This document shows positions 12,832-20,364 of a stretch of 34,304 nt of DNA, piece after piece. The stretch is from SCTD01 sp038256525 (GTDB lineage: Bacteria; Actinomycetota; Actinomycetes; Mycobacteriales; SCTD01). The number at the start of each line of letters is the position of its first letter. Position 1 is the first letter of the stretch. The stretch is from assembly GCA_038256525.1 (NCBI GenBank), contig JBBSKF010000016.1, positions 1 through 34,304 of the forward strand. The letters run 5' to 3'. The notes under the pieces were generated by a model. The model had not been told where the DNA came from and searched no databases. It saw only the letters and a program-made list of their open reading frames with translations. The position numbers and the translations under genes are program-made.

Positions 12832-15564
12832 TCAGCGCCCAGGGCGATCCGCGCAGGCCTTCTGAACGCAGCCGGTCACCCGGTCAGGGTCGATCTTGTG
12901 TCCCTCGAGCAGCTGGCGGACGCCGTCGTCGCGCAGCAGGCACAGGAGCAGCGCGCACAGGTCGAGTGTCGACCCGCTCCTCGGGGCGGTTTCGATGACC
13001 AGCGGCGGCGGCTCGTCGCCCCGCGCCCAGACCGCCATCGTGCGCAGCTCCTCCCGGGTGAAGCGGACGCCACGAAGGTCGGCGCCGACGGCGCGCACCA
13101 GGATCCGGTAGACCCCTGCCGCCGTGGTGGTGACCTCGGACTGGAAGACCCCCGCCTCGACCGGGAGCAGCGGCAGCGTGCTCTGCGTACCGTCCGGCGC
13201 GATCACCTGGGCGTGCACCGAGGCACTGTCGGCCAGCGGCACCCCGCTGTCGGTCAGGGTCGCCCGGATCAGACCGCTGGCGCCAGGCGTCCGCGAGCGC
13301 TGGGTCACCTCGACGGCCAGCCGCAGGGCGCTGCGGGCCTGGACGCTCAGGGTGAAGGGGACGCCATGCTCCTCGAGAGCAGTCAGCCTGCGCTTCAGCA
13401 GCTGACCGGTCCGCTTGTTGTCGTCGTCGTCGCGGGGGCGCTTGCGCAGGTCGCGGCGCCAACGCTCGAGCTCTGCCTTGTCGACCGACAGCACAGCCTG
13501 CCACCGTCCCGCGGCCGTCGGTGTCACCCTCAGCACGCGGTGGGCGTCACCGTCGATCTCCTGCGCGCCGGCTCCTGCGGACACCGCAGTCCCGTCCGGA
13601 GCGATCAGCTCGACCCGCAGCACGCGGGACATCTCACCGAGGACGATCACATCGGCCCGGATGTCCGCGGCCGTGAGGTCGAAGGGCACGACCACCTGCT
13701 CTCCCGGCCGGACGAACCCGTCGGGGTCCACGACGACCGCGCTGTTGGTCGCGCCGGCCAGCACCTGGGCGAAGTACTTCTGCAGCAGCACCTGGTCGTC
13801 GATGCCCGGATTGCCGGTGAGCAGCAGGAATCCACCGGTGCCGTTGGCGATGTCGGACAGCGCGCCGGGGTTGAGCTGGTCGGCCGTGCCCAGCCCGATC
13901 GCGAAGACCCGGCTGTTCACCGACGAGGCGGCCGCGGCGATCGTCCTGTCGGCCGTCTCGTGTCCGTCAGTGAACACGATCGTGGCCGTGCTGTCGTAGT
14001 TGGCCGCCGCGACAGCGAGCTGCGCCGCGGCGGCTTCCAGACCGTCACCGATCGCGGTCAGGCCCAGCGGGTTCGTGACGGTGGCAGCGATGGCGGCTTG
14101 GGCGGCGGAGCGACCCAGCCCGCCGATCAGCGGGCCGGCGTCGACGACGGGAGTGGCCTCGACGGCGTCGGTGTCGAACCGGACGACCCCGACGCCGTCG
14201 TCGGTGTCGAGCAGGGTCACGAACAGCGGCGCCGCGTCGTGCAGCACATCCATCCGGTCCTTGCCCGACAGCCCGGACGGGGCGCTCATGCTGCCGGAGG
14301 TGTCGAGGACCAGGCTGGTCCCCACGCTCGGGTTCGGGACCACGGTCGCGGTGATCGGGACGTCGAAGACCTCACCGGTCTCGCCGATCGTCACCGTGAG
14401 CGTTCCACTGGCCGTCGAGCCGGCTGCGCCCGGGGAGTAGAGCACCCAGACCAGCAGGTCCGTCGCCTCGAATCCGACGGGTGCGGCTGTCGCGACGGGC
14501 GAGGCAAGGACGGTGAACGGCCCCGTCACCGAGGCGGTGGCCGTGACCGCGGTGCACCCCCGCACGCGAAGGCGCAGGGCTCGAGCCGTCGGCAGGTTCT
14601 CGACCACATCCAGGAAGCGGAGTGGATCACCCGGAAGGGGGGCGACCTGCTCGACGGTCAGAGGCAGCGTGTCGTAGCACGGCGGCCGCACCACCGCTGG
14701 GTGCCGGCAGTTCCTGGCATCGATCGATGGTGAGGCGCCCACCCAGGGCTCGATCGGGGCGCCGAACTCCACGGTGCCGTCCCACGGCTGCAGCGTGGCG
14801 AGGATGCTCTCCGGTCCGACGGTGTTCGACTGGTCGCCGTAGACCTGGTCCGGGTCGAGCCGCCACTCCTGGCCCGGCTGTGTCTGCCACATGGCGAACA
14901 GCCGGTCGGCATTGCTGTGCAGGAGGAAGACGAACGGGTCCTCGAAGGCGCGATGAGAGGCCCGGATGGTGCTTCCCGGCCCGAAGAAGCCGTGCGTGGT
15001 GTTGTGGGCCCCCTCGACCGCGGCGCGGAAGGTCGTCCACTGCTGCGCCTGGGGGGTCGCGTCGGCGCTGGAGATGATCGAGCTGTCGCTCGCAACACCC
15101 GGCGCGCCGGGCAGGCAGGCCCGGTTCACCGTCTGCGGGGGGTCGGTGAAGCTGCCGGTCTGATCGCGGCTCCCGGCCAGCACGCCGCCGTTGTGCAGCG
15201 CGGCCAGCGGTCCGTCGAGCTGCCCCGCGGCGGTTCCCAGCAGGGCGGTGGACAGCACCGCCACCGTCCCGTGCTGCCCGTCCGAGGCTGCCCGCGGGTC
15301 CTGCGTCCAGTCCCAGTAGTGCATCGCGACATCGGGGTTGGACTGCTGGAGCAGCGCCTCGTAGCGGTTGACCAGCTCCCGGTGCCACGGCAGGAACGAG
15401 TTGCCGCCGTGGTTGTGAGTCCCCTCGTGGATCTGGTCCTGCTTGTCCCAGTACGAGACGCCGTCGGCGTAGGTGCTCAGATCTGCCTGCAGAACGGCGT
15501 CGATGAATGCCTGCTGCTCGGCGGTCGTCAGATGTGCGAAGTTGCGCCGGATCGGTCCGGTCAT
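12832..15564 (-). CDS. Tyrosinase-like dicopper domain fused to von Willebrand A domain
   Basis: A 910-residue multidomain protein. Residues 1-240 are a type-3 copper (tyrosinase/hemocyanin-like) domain: CuA-like DQIHEGTHNHGGNSFLPWHR with His46/His50/His52 and His61, and CuB-like EGAHNTTH (His187, His191) with DPFVFLLHSNADRLFAMW (His216). The usual CuB His-His pair is Leu-His here. Residues about 300-410 and 610-830 are beta-rich, Ig-like segments. Residues about 415-600 are a VWA domain with intact MIDAS: DTSGSMS (421-427), Thr503 and FTDGHE (Asp533). A charged stretch (RDLRKRPRDDDDNKR) spans 704-718. No signal peptide, membrane helix or caddie-protein gene is visible. The domains suggest phenol oxidation or O2 binding plus metal-dependent protein adhesion, but the role is unknown. 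It splits the usual rimI-tsaD pair. Confidence 0.85.
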   Translation of the reverse strand: MTGPIRRNFAHLTTAEQQAFIDAVLQADLSTYADGVSYWDKQDQIHEGTHNHGGNSFLPWHRELVNRYEALLQQSNPDVAMHYWDWTQDPRAASDGQHGTVAVLSTALLGTAAGQLDGPLAALHNGGVLAGSRDQTGSFTDPPQTVNRACLPGAPGVASDSSIISSADATPQAQQWTTFRAAVEGAHNTTHGFFGPGSTIRASHRAFEDPFVFLLHSNADRLFAMWQTQPGQEWRLDPDQVYGDQSNTVGPESILATLQPWDGTVEFGAPIEPWVGASPSIDARNCRHPAVVRPPCYDTLPLTVEQVAPLPGDPLRFLDVVENLPTARALRLRVRGCTAVTATASVTGPFTVLASPVATAAPVGFEATDLLVWVLYSPGAAGSTASGTLTVTIGETGEVFDVPITATVVPNPSVGTSLVLDTSGSMSAPSGLSGKDRMDVLHDAAPLFVTLLDTDDGVGVVRFDTDAVEATPVVDAGPLIGGLGRSAAQAAIAATVTNPLGLTAIGDGLEAAAAQLAVAAANYDSTATIVFTDGHETADRTIAAAASSVNSRVFAIGLGTADQLNPGALSDIANGTGGFLLLTGNPGIDDQVLLQKYFAQVLAGATNSAVVVDPDGFVRPGEQVVVPFDLTAADIRADVIVLGEMSRVLRVELIAPDGTAVSAGAGAQEIDGDAHRVLRVTPTAAGRWQAVLSVDKAELERWRRDLRKRPRDDDDNKRTGQLLKRRLTALEEHGVPFTLSVQARSALRLAVEVTQRSRTPGASGLIRATLTDSGVPLADSASVHAQVIAPDGTQSTLPLLPVEAGVFQSEVTTTAAGVYRILVRAVGADLRGVRFTREELRTMAVWARGDEPPPLVIETAPRSGSTLDLCALLLCLLRDDGVRQLLEGHKIDPDRVTGCVQKACADRPGR

Positions 15565-15574
15565 GTCCCCACCC

Positions 15575-15589
15575 CCAGATGTGGTCTGG
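15575..15589. promoter_or_regulatory. Small inverted repeat upstream of the tyrosinase-VWA gene
   Basis: CCAGA-TGTGG-TCTGG, 11 nt before the ATG at 15564 and adjoining its G-rich ribosome site. It could be an operator or translation-control hairpin. The arms are only 5 bp. Confidence 0.25.
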
Positions 15590-15623
15590 AGGGATGAGGG
15601 CGATACCGGGGACGCTGATACAT

Positions 15624-15645
15624 CCCGGCGGTCAGGACCGGCGGG
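15624..15645 (-). terminator. Candidate terminator at the end of rimI
   Basis: CCCGGCGGTC-AG-GACCGGCGGG is a 10-bp stem with one mismatch, overlapping the rimI stop codon. It could separate tsaB-rimI transcription from the tyrosinase-VWA gene. No U-tract. Confidence 0.35.
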
Positions 15646-16084
15646 TCAGGACCAGCGCGTCGATCCCGCCCGGGTAGTAGCCACGGCGCACTCCGGCGCG
15701 CACGAACCCGTGCCGCGCGTACAGCCGGTGCGCGGCCTCGTTGTCGCTGCGCACCTCCAGGCTGACCACCCGGTTGTTTCGGCGGGTCGCCTCCTCCAGC
15801 AGGGCGACCAGCAGCCGCGCCCCGATGCCTCGACCCTGTGATGACCGGGCGACGGCGAGGGTCTGGACGAACGCCTCGTCCGGGTAGTCGCAGAGCCCGG
15901 CATAGCCCACGACGTCGCCTTCGGCGGTGGCCACCAGGTAGTGCCGGCTGTCGAGCTGACCGAGCTCGGACCAGAACAGCCGTTCGCTCCACGGCTGCGG
16001 CGCGAACAGCTCCTGCTCGATCGGCAGCAGCTCGGCGATGTGCCACCACCGCATCCGCTCGAGAGCCACCGGCCGCTCGGTCAC
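15632..16084 (-). CDS. rimI: Ribosomal-protein-alanine N-acetyltransferase RimI
   Basis: A 150-residue GNAT enzyme that acetylates protein N-termini with acetyl-CoA, classically ribosomal protein S18. The acetyl-CoA pyrophosphate loop is RSSQGRGIGARLL (80-92), followed by SLEVRSDNEAAHRLYARHGF (108-127), with Tyr122 in the usual general-acid place. GTG 16084 overlaps the tsaB stop by four bases (GTGA), which fixes the start and indicates translational coupling. The tsaB-rimI pairing is standard in actinobacteria. Confidence 0.95.
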   Translation of the reverse strand: MTERPVALERMRWWHIAELLPIEQELFAPQPWSERLFWSELGQLDSRHYLVATAEGDVVGYAGLCDYPDEAFVQTLAVARSSQGRGIGARLLVALLEEATRRNNRVVSLEVRSDNEAAHRLYARHGFVRAGVRRGYYPGGIDALVLTRRS

Positions 16085-16761
16085 GCAATGACCCGCTTGA
16101 CCGCCCCGGGGGTCACGGCGTCCGGACGGCGCAGATACCACGGCGTCAGCGGCTCGGACGGTGCGCCCGCCTGGACACGGGCGGCGGCGAGCCGCGCCAG
16201 CGCGTACGCCGACGGGTGCAGCGGCTGTTCGCGAACGTCCAGGCCGGAGAAGCTCCCGCGATGCAGGACCGCACCGCCGCCCACGAGCACCGGCGGCCCG
16301 TCCGAGTCGGCGTGCAGGCGCGCGGCCAGCTCGCCGGGCGGCTCGACCGCCGGGCCCTCGACCCGCACGCCGGCTGCGTAGGACGCCCAGTAGACCTCCT
16401 TGCGCCGCGCATCGGCGACGGCCACCAGCTTCTGTCCGGCCTTCACCCGGGCGGCCAGCGCGTCGAGAGAGCACACGCCGTACGTCGGGATGCCGAGCGC
16501 ATGACCCATCGCCGATGCTGTGACCAGGCCGACTCGCAGGCCGGTGAACGGCCCGGGACCGGTGCCGACCACGACTGCGGAAAGCGAAGCCGGCGCGAAC
16601 CCCTGCAGCACCTGTCGGACACCGCAGGCGAGCAGCTCCCCGTGCCGGCGAGCGTCGACGACGACCGACTCGGCGAGCAGCTCCGGCTCGACGCCTTCCG
16701 CGAGCCGGACGAGCGCCGCCGACACCGCCGGCGAGGAGGTGTCGAGGCCGAGGACGAGCAC
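16081..16761 (-). CDS. tsaB: t6A biosynthesis dimerisation partner TsaB
   Basis: A 226-residue TsaD paralog that lacks catalysis but forms the TsaB-TsaD-TsaE complex for tRNA t6A. Motifs: LVLGLDTSSPAVSAALV at the N-terminus, GTGPGPFTGLRVGLVTASAM and the short C-terminal domain ending LTPWYLRRPDAVTPG. Its GTG start has TAGGGT at a 7-nt distance and no Shine-Dalgarno, so it probably heads a leaderless tsaB-rimI transcript. tsaE is about 5.7 kb away rather than directly upstream. Confidence 0.96.
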   Translation of the reverse strand: MLVLGLDTSSPAVSAALVRLAEGVEPELLAESVVVDARRHGELLACGVRQVLQGFAPASLSAVVVGTGPGPFTGLRVGLVTASAMGHALGIPTYGVCSLDALAARVKAGQKLVAVADARRKEVYWASYAAGVRVEGPAVEPPGELAARLHADSDGPPVLVGGGAVLHRGSFSGLDVREQPLHPSAYALARLAAARVQAGAPSEPLTPWYLRRPDAVTPGAVKRVIA

Positions 16762-16768
16762 GCCCCCG

Positions 16769-16774
16769 ACCCTA
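16769..16774 (-). promoter_or_regulatory. -10 element for a leaderless tsaB-rimI transcript
   Basis: Minus-strand TAGGGT, 7 nt, GTG 16761. A TTCGCG 17 nt further upstream (16792-16797) is a weak -35 candidate. Confidence 0.5.
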
Positions 16775-16797
16775 CGGGCGGTGGCACCCCACGCGAA

Positions 16798-16842
16798 CTC
16801 GGTGCCAGCCGGCAGCCCCGCCCGGGCGGTGGTGGCACCGAG
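16798..16842 (-). terminator. Long hairpin after the acyl-CoA ligase gene
   Basis: CTCGGTGCCA (16798-16807) and TGGCACCGAG (16833-16842) form a perfect 10-bp stem around a 25-nt GC-rich loop. In the ligase transcript it follows a C-rich, G-poor tract, the order seen at Rho-dependent or Rho-assisted ends. It also lies just upstream of the tsaB promoter. Confidence 0.5.
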
Positions 16843-16848
16843 AACGGT

Positions 16849-16887
16849 GGGGGCGGGGCGGGGTGGGGCGGGGCGGGGCGGGGCGGG
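16849..16887. repeat. GGGGC tandem tract with G-quadruplex potential
   Basis: Eight runs of three to five G separated by single C or T bases fill 39 bp on the plus strand (roughly GGGGC times eight). It lies between the acyl-CoA ligase stop (16899) and tsaB. The minus-strand transcript reads it as an unstructured C-rich tract resembling a rut site. Confidence 0.9.
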
Positions 16888-16898
16888 CGAGCCGGGCC

Positions 16899-18428
16899 CT
16901 ACTCCTTGTACTGCTGCACCAGCTCGCGCTTGAGCACCTTGCCGGACGGGCCGAGCGGGAACGCGTCGGTGAACATCACCCGGCGGGGGTACTTGTAGGC
17001 CGCGAGCTTCTCCTTCGCCCAGGCCGACAGCTCCTCCCCCGTGAGCTCGCCGCCGGCCGGGTCGAGGATGACCACGGCGCAGACCTCCTCGCCGTACTGC
17101 TCGTCGGGCAGTCCGATGACCGCCACCTGGCCGACCGCGGGGTGCCGCAGCAGCACGTCCTCGACCTCCCGCGGGTAGACGTTGTATCCGCCCCGCAGCA
17201 CCATGTCCTTCTTGCGGTCGACGATCGAGACGTAGCCGTCGGCGTCTTTGATGCCGAGGTCACCGGTGCGGAACCAGCCGTCGACGATCGCCGCAGCCGT
17301 CGCCTCGGGCTTGTTGAGATAGCCCTTGAAGACGTTGTGCCCGCGTACGACGATCTCGCCGAGCTCACCGGTCGGCAGCAGCTCGATCGCACCCTCGACC
17401 TCCGCCTTCGCGACCTCGACCTCGACGCCCCAGATCGCCCTGCCGACCGTGCCCGGCTTCGGGGTGGAGCCGACCTGGTTGAAGGTGGCGACCGGGGAGG
17501 TCTCGGTCAAGCCGTAGCCCTCGAGGACCTGCGTGCCGAACACCTCCGTGAACTTCTCGAGGACGGGTACGGGCAGCGCCGCCCCGCCGGACAGCGCGGA
17601 CTTGAGCGTGGGCCGGTGCGGGGAGGTCTTCGCCGCCTCGAGCAGCCCGATGTACATCGTGGGAACCGCCATGAAGATGGTGCACTTCTGCGTGGTCATC
17701 AACTCCAGCGCCTGTGCGCCGTCGAAGCGCGGCAGCAGCACGATGGACGCGCCGACGTAGAAGGCGGTGTTCATGCAGCAGGTCTGGCCGAACGTGTGGA
17801 ACAGCGGCAAGCAGCCGAGCACGACGTCGTTCTCGTTGATGTCGAACGAATGCACCGCCGAGGCAACGACGTTCATGGTCACGTTCAGGTGGGTGATCTC
17901 GGCGCCCTTGGGCTGCCCGGTGGTGCCGCTCGTGTAGAGGATGACGGCGGTGTCGTCAGGCTCGGTCGGGACCAGGGCCGGGATCGGGGTGGCGGACAGG
18001 GCCAGGGTGTCGATGCGGTCGAGCGTCGCGTCGCCGCCGTCCATCACCGCGAGCACCGGCACCCCGGCGAGCTCGGCTCCCTTGGCCCCCTCGCCGAGCA
18101 GCGGCGCCGCGCAGACCAGCGCCTTGGCGCCCGAGTCGGCGAGGACGTACTGGATCTCCTCCGCCTTGAGCAGCGCGTGCACCGGCACGGCGACCGCGCC
18201 GAGCGCGAGCGTGCCGTAGTAGGCGAGCGGGAAGTGGGGGGTGTTCGGCAGCAGCAGGGCTACCCGGTCGCCGGGACCGATGCCCCGCTCGCGCAGCACC
18301 GCGGCGTACTGCAGGGCGTGTCCCCACAGCTGGGCGTAGGTCAGGCGGAGCTCGCCGAGCACCACGGCGGTGCGGTCGGCGTGGCGGACGGCGGACTCCG
18401 CCAGGATGCTGGCGATCGTCAGGGTCAT
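16899..18428 (-). CDS. Long-chain fatty-acid-CoA ligase family protein
   Basis: A 509-residue ANL-superfamily adenylating enzyme expected to activate a carboxylic acid with ATP and join it to CoA. Motifs: P-loop YTSGTTGQPKGAE (165-177), EGYGLTETSPV, GWFRTGDLG, DRKKDMVLRGGYNVYPREVE and the catalytic lysine in GPSGKVLKREL (Lys497). No membrane segment. Fatty acid is the likeliest substrate, but chain length cannot be read from sequence. ATG has a GGAGAG ribosome site. It is divergent from bioF across 89 bp, so a link to pimelate or another acyl precursor is possible but unproven. Confidence 0.93.
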   Translation of the reverse strand: MTLTIASILAESAVRHADRTAVVLGELRLTYAQLWGHALQYAAVLRERGIGPGDRVALLLPNTPHFPLAYYGTLALGAVAVPVHALLKAEEIQYVLADSGAKALVCAAPLLGEGAKGAELAGVPVLAVMDGGDATLDRIDTLALSATPIPALVPTEPDDTAVILYTSGTTGQPKGAEITHLNVTMNVVASAVHSFDINENDVVLGCLPLFHTFGQTCCMNTAFYVGASIVLLPRFDGAQALELMTTQKCTIFMAVPTMYIGLLEAAKTSPHRPTLKSALSGGAALPVPVLEKFTEVFGTQVLEGYGLTETSPVATFNQVGSTPKPGTVGRAIWGVEVEVAKAEVEGAIELLPTGELGEIVVRGHNVFKGYLNKPEATAAAIVDGWFRTGDLGIKDADGYVSIVDRKKDMVLRGGYNVYPREVEDVLLRHPAVGQVAVIGLPDEQYGEEVCAVVILDPAGGELTGEELSAWAKEKLAAYKYPRRVMFTDAFPLGPSGKVLKRELVQQYKE

Positions 18429-18517
18429 GTCTCTCCAGGGTCGGGGTGGCTCGGTCTGCCCGTGCCTGCCGACAATGACACGCCCGGCCGAGTCGTGCGC
18501 CTGAAAGACTTCTGGTC

Positions 18518-19654
18518 GTGACCGTTCCCCTCCCCGCGCTGGCCTGGCTGGAGCCGGCCGCGACCGCCCGCGCCGCGGCCGGGCTGCGCCGTACGCCGAC
18601 TCCCCGGCCGGCCGGGGGCGGAAGCCTGCTGGACCTTGCCGGCAACGACTACCTCGGCCTGGCGCGGCATCCGCTCGTCGTCGAGGCCGCCGCTGGGGCG
18701 GCCCGGGACTTCGGCGCCGGCGCGACCGGCTCGCGTGCGGTCACCGGCACGACCGACCTGCACCTCGAGCTGGAGGCGGAGCTGGCGGCCCACGTACGGG
18801 CGGATGCGGCGCTGGTGCTGTCCTCCGGCTACCTGGCCAACCTTGCGGCGGTGACGGCGCTGTCCGGCCCGGGCACGGTCGTCGTCAGTGACGCGGGCAA
18901 CCACGCCTCGATCGTCGACGCCTGCCGGCTGTCTCGCGCACGGGTGGTGGTGGTGCCGCACGGCGACATCGGCGCGGTCGAACGGGCGCTGGGCGAGCGG
19001 ACGGAGGCGCGGGCGCTGCTGGTGACCGACGCCGTCTTCAGCGTCAGTGGGCAGCTGGCGCCGCTCGCCGACCTGCACCGGTTGGCCCGCGCGGCGGGGG
19101 CGGTCTTCCTGGTCGACGAGGCGCACTCGGTCGGGGTCGTCGGCGTGGAGGGCCGGGGCGCCATGGAGGCGGCGGGCCTGTCCGGTGAGCCGGACGTCGT
19201 ACTCACCGTCACGCTGTCCAAGGCCCTCGGCAGCCAGGGCGGCGCGGTCCTCGGACCGGCCTCGGTCCGGGCGCACCTGGTCGACACGGCGCGGCCGTTC
19301 CTGTTCGACACCGCGCTCGCCCCGCCCGCCGCCGGTGCCGCGCTGGCCGCTCTCCGGCTGGTCGACCGGGCACGGATCGCGGCCCTGCACGCCCGGGCGG
19401 GTGAGCTGTCGGCCGCGGTGGGTGCCGCGCCGACCGACAGCGCTGTCGTGCCGCTCCACATCGGCGACCCGTTCGCCGCCGCGGCCGCCCGCGACGCCTG
19501 TCGCGAGGGCGGCGTGCTCGTCGGCTGCTTCCGCCCGCCGTCGGTGCCGCCCGGGCAGTCCTGCCTGCGCCTCACGGCCCGCGCCGACCTGAGCTCCGAC
19601 GAGATCGACCGGGCCGGCGAGGTCGTGCGGGCAGCGATGAAAAAATCAGTGTGA
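18518..19654 (+). CDS. bioF: 8-amino-7-oxononanoate synthase
   Basis: PLP enzyme joining pimeloyl thioester with L-alanine, the first step in building the biotin rings. 378 residues. NDYLGLARHP (43-52), GATGSRAVTGTTDLHLELE (68-86), GNHASIVDAC (127-136), DEAHSVG (200-206) and the PLP lysine Lys235 in TLSKALGSQGG are all in place. It starts with GTG, and its last bases overlap bioD (GTGA). No bioB or birA lies in view, so biotin synthase must be encoded elsewhere. Confidence 0.95.
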   Translation: MTVPLPALAWLEPAATARAAAGLRRTPTPRPAGGGSLLDLAGNDYLGLARHPLVVEAAAGAARDFGAGATGSRAVTGTTDLHLELEAELAAHVRADAALVLSSGYLANLAAVTALSGPGTVVVSDAGNHASIVDACRLSRARVVVVPHGDIGAVERALGERTEARALLVTDAVFSVSGQLAPLADLHRLARAAGAVFLVDEAHSVGVVGVEGRGAMEAAGLSGEPDVVLTVTLSKALGSQGGAVLGPASVRAHLVDTARPFLFDTALAPPAAGAALAALRLVDRARIAALHARAGELSAAVGAAPTDSAVVPLHIGDPFAAAAARDACREGGVLVGCFRPPSVPPGQSCLRLTARADLSSDEIDRAGEVVRAAMKKSV

Positions 19655-20364
19655 CGACACTTCTCATCACCGGAACCGGCACGGGTGTCGGCAAGACGGT
19701 CGTCACCGCGGCGGTTGCGGCGCTCGCCGGTGCGCGCGGGCAGCGGTGCACCGTCGTCAAGCCGGCGCAGACGGGCGTGCCCGACGGCGCCCCGGGGGAC
19801 CTGGCCGAGGTGGCTCGGCTCGCCGGTGCGGTTGCGGCAGTCGAGCTGGTCCGCTACCCGGACCCGCTGTCCCCGGCTGCCGCCGCCCGGCGTTGTGGAC
19901 GCCCGCCACTGGACCCGGCGCGGTGCGTGCAGGCGGTGCTCGACGCGCAGGCCAGCGCCGACCTGGTGCTCATCGAGGGTGCGGGCGGGTTGCTGGTCCG
20001 TTACGACGAAGACGGCTTCACGATGGCTGAGCTCGCCCGTACCCTCCGCATCCCGGTCCTGGTCGTCTGCGGGGCCGGGCTCGGCACCCTCAACGCGACC
20101 GCCCTGACCCTCGAGGCGATGGCGCACCGGGGGCTGGAGCTTCTCGGCCTGGTGATCGGCTCCTGGCCGGTCGCTCCGGGCCTCGCCGAGCGCAGCAACA
20201 TCGCCGACCTCGAGATGCTCGCCGCTCGGCCGCTGCTGGGTGCGATCGGTGCCGATGCCGGGATCGTCTCACCAGAAGGATTTCTCGGCATCGCCCGGCT
20301 GGGGCTCGCTCCGTCACTCGGTGGCGGCTTCGACGCACTCGCCTTCCGGCGGGCGGTCTCGTGA
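19651..20364 (+). CDS. bioD: Dethiobiotin synthetase
   Basis: ATP-dependent carboxylase closing the ureido ring of dethiobiotin from DAPA and CO2. 237 residues. The N-terminus has the P-loop TGTGTGVGKTVV, followed by VVKPAQTGVPDG, and IEGAGGLLVRYDEDG carries the Mg/substrate residues. GTG 19651 overlaps the bioF stop, and its own stop overlaps the bioA start, both by GTGA, so the three genes are translationally coupled. Confidence 0.96.
   Translation: MTTLLITGTGTGVGKTVVTAAVAALAGARGQRCTVVKPAQTGVPDGAPGDLAEVARLAGAVAAVELVRYPDPLSPAAAARRCGRPPLDPARCVQAVLDAQASADLVLIEGAGGLLVRYDEDGFTMAELARTLRIPVLVVCGAGLGTLNATALTLEAMAHRGLELLGLVIGSWPVAPGLAERSNIADLEMLAARPLLGAIGADAGIVSPEGFLGIARLGLAPSLGGGFDALAFRRAVS

Noticed and set aside
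12508..14733. 741-codon open frame on the plus strand opposite tsaD and the tyrosinase-VWA gene
   Set aside because: Its composition (Arg/Gly/Asp/Gln-rich, no motifs) is that of an antisense shadow; the minus strand has clear tyrosinase, VWA and TsaD motifs.
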